Positions 62,600-64,000 of a DNA stretch of 64,000 nucleotides are shown here, in pieces. Positions within the stretch are counted from its first letter, which is position 1. Every line of letters begins with the position of its first letter. The DNA comes from Azospira inquinata (GTDB lineage: Bacteria; Pseudomonadota; Gammaproteobacteria; Burkholderiales; Rhodocyclaceae). Under the pieces are notes generated by a model. The model was not told where the DNA came from, did no database searches, and saw only the letters and a list, made by a program, of their open reading frames with translations. Made by a program: the position numbers and the translations under genes. The stretch is from contig NZ_CP064782.1 of the NCBI RefSeq assembly GCF_018905915.1, forward strand, positions 2,294,001 through 2,358,000. Reading direction: 5' to 3'.

Positions 62600-63724
62600 C
62601 TAAGGCCCTGGGGGGGCGGGGTCGGGGAAGAGACTATCCGGGGTGATGTCCGCCAGGGTGGCGCAGCCATTCAGGGCCATGACCACTTCCAGTTCTTCCC
62701 GGAGCAACTTGAGGCAGTGAGCTACCCCCAGGGCGCCCGCCGTAGCTAGGCCGTAAATATAGGGACGGCCGATGAGTACAGCCCGGGCCCCCAGGGCCAG
62801 GGCCTTGAACACATCGCTGCCGCGCCGGATACCGCCGTCTAGCAGCAAGGGCAAGCGCCCTTCCAGGGCTGTTGCGATCCGGGGCAGGGCCTGGATGCTG
62901 GGAGGGACCGTATCCTGGGTGCGCCCCCCGTGGTTGGAGACGATGATGCCATCTACCCCCAGGGCTTCCCCTTGCAGGGCATCTCCGGGATGGAGAACGC
63001 CCTTGAGAAGCAGGGGCAGGGCAGTCTGGCTGCGCAGCCAGGCGATGTCTGCCCAGGTGGGGGCATAGGCCATCAGACCCTGGAAAACCATGCGTTCCCC
63101 CGGCCCCAGGGGGGCGGGTTGGAAAGGTGCCATGGAGCGCAGATTGGCTGCTTCCAGGCCGGGGGACAGGTGGAAACCGGCCCGCTGCTCCCGGTTGCGC
63201 AGACCGAAAATGGGGGCATCCACCGTCACCACCAGGGCCTGATAGCCCGCCGCTTCAGCCCGTCGCACCAGGGACAGGGTGAAATCCCGATCCGGCTGAA
63301 AATACAGCTGAAACCACAGTGGCCCCTCTGCGGCTTGGGCCACCGCCTCAAGAGGCTGGCTGGCCAGGGTGCTGACCACCAGGGGCGCGCCCAGAGCAGC
63401 GGCCCCCTGGGCCGAAGCCAGTTCTCCTGCCGGGTGGTAAAGGCCCTGATGGGCTACCGGCGCCAGGAGCAGGGGATGGTCCAGGGTCTGGCCGAACAGT
63501 TCCTGCTGGGTATGGCCACGGGCCAGATCTCGCAACAGGCGGGGCCAGAGCTGGAGACGGGCGAAAGCCTCCCGGTTGCGGGCCATGGTCAGCTCATCCG
63601 CCGCGCCGCTGTGGAGATAGGCCCAGGCGTTATCGTCCAGCCGCTCCCGGGCGTAGGGCTCGTAGTCGGTCAGACAGACCAGATCAGGGGGAAGGTGCTC
63701 CAGGCGGGGTTTTAGGGGCGACAT
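62600..63724 (-). CDS. FMN-dependent alpha-hydroxyacid dehydrogenase (LldD/glycolate oxidase family)
   Basis: A 374-residue TIM-barrel flavoprotein. The catalytic histidine and FMN-site arginine lie in SNHGGRTQDTVPPSIQALP, and GGIRRGSDVFKALALGARAVLIGRP forms the phosphate-binding end. The family oxidises L-lactate, glycolate or mandelate, giving electrons to quinone or O2. The N-terminus DYEPYARERLDDNAWAYLHSGAADE is typical. ATG 63724 fits family length. The Fur box at 62556 lies downstream of its stop, so iron control is not implied. Confidence 0.93.
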   Translation of the reverse strand: MSPLKPRLEHLPPDLVCLTDYEPYARERLDDNAWAYLHSGAADELTMARNREAFARLQLWPRLLRDLARGHTQQELFGQTLDHPLLLAPVAHQGLYHPAGELASAQGAAALGAPLVVSTLASQPLEAVAQAAEGPLWFQLYFQPDRDFTLSLVRRAEAAGYQALVVTVDAPIFGLRNREQRAGFHLSPGLEAANLRSMAPFQPAPLGPGERMVFQGLMAYAPTWADIAWLRSQTALPLLLKGVLHPGDALQGEALGVDGIIVSNHGGRTQDTVPPSIQALPRIATALEGRLPLLLDGGIRRGSDVFKALALGARAVLIGRPYIYGLATAGALGVAHCLKLLREELEVVMALNGCATLADITPDSLFPDPAPPGP

Positions 63725-63881
63725 GGGATTCCTTGGCAGCAACGGTCAATGGTAAAAGAAGCGAGGGCCGGTCTCCACCTAGGGATGACCTGAGCAAGTT
63801 GGGTTCTCCGATAGGGCAATCATGTCGCCCATTGATTTTTCCATGGGGTAATTCTTGCGGTGGTACTTGTAAAGCGCCTCT

Positions 63882-64000
63882 TTAAGGGGCGGCGGGGCTG
63901 TCCCCTTCCGGTACATAAACCATGGAGCCATCCCGCATCCGGTAGGCCGTTCCTGCTTTGGCCCCCTGGCCAGCGCCGATGCCGCCCCGGGCCTGGTATT
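63882..64000 (-). CDS. C-terminus of an unidentified protein (partial)
   Basis: A minus-strand frame is open from the window edge to a TAA at 63882-63884. It codes for 38 visible residues ending GTAYRMRDGSMVYVPEGD followed by SPAAP. Codon third positions are strongly GC-biased, as in neighbouring genes, which supports real coding. The protein is not recognised; glycine-rich sequence precedes the tail. The start lies beyond the window. Confidence 0.45.
   Translation of the reverse strand, partial: YQARGGIGAGQGAKAGTAYRMRDGSMVYVPEGDSPAAP

Overview
The window is GC-rich chromosomal DNA with the gene content of a respiratory betaproteobacterium of the Rhodocyclales type (Azospira/Dechlorosoma-like). 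This assignment is inferred from gene families and style, not from a database match. Supporting points are the cbb3 oxidase island with a four-cysteine Fnr, the Ala/Lys-rich H1-like protein, the NADP malic enzyme/PEPCK pair and strong GC bias at third codon positions. I saw no rRNA, tRNA, insertion sequence, prophage or CRISPR array, so this looks like core genome rather than an accessory island.

Layout. 1-0.96 kb: end of a PilR-like sigma-54 activator, then ampD. 1.4-9.8 kb: H1-like protein, aminotransferase, divergent pckG and maeB, and a D-Ala-D-Ala endopeptidase. 10-13.5 kb: IclR regulator, an aldehyde-dehydrogenase fragment protein, a hydroxypyruvate-reductase-like enzyme and dtd. 13.8-21.4 kb: membrane transport block (P2-type ATPase preceded by a compound hexanucleotide satellite, NhaD/ArsB-like permease, KefB-like antiporter, DUF1648 protein). 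21.4-27.6 kb: a four-gene operon of RND adaptor, sulfide:quinone oxidoreductase, RND pump and DUF2892 protein. 27.8-32.3 kb: two tandem beta-hydroxyacid dehydrogenases, a small winged-helix protein with a perfect palindrome upstream, and mtnA with a class II aldolase.

32.5-49.2 kb is an oxygen-response island: ccoI-ccoS, ccoNOQP, ccoH, a 45-aa DUF3149 protein, two uspA genes, a beta-CASP nuclease, a nitronate-monooxygenase-like enzyme, nnrS-sirB-hemerythrin, fnr, hemN and a TauE/SafE-like protein. At least six FNR boxes lie here; several have a -10 element at the class II distance. One box has no coding gene downstream but leads after about 98 nt into an intrinsic terminator, which suggests an unannotated FNR-activated small RNA between ccoS and ccoN.

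49.3-63.7 kb is a metal-homeostasis block: copA-copZ, feoAB, an FtrABCD-type ferrous iron uptake operon with an OprB-like porin gene inserted between ftrA and ftrB, and a TonB receptor with piuC. Fur-like boxes precede feoA, ftrA and the receptor. An FMN-dependent alpha-hydroxyacid dehydrogenase and the C-terminus of an unidentified gene close the window.

The likely physiology is microaerobic respiration on a high-affinity oxidase, with copper delivery (CcoI, CopA/Z), heme synthesis without oxygen (HemN), iron acquisition, NO/nitro-compound handling and sulfide detoxification. The least described items are the sRNA candidate, the hexamer satellite, the porin inside the ftr operon and the SQR-RND operon.
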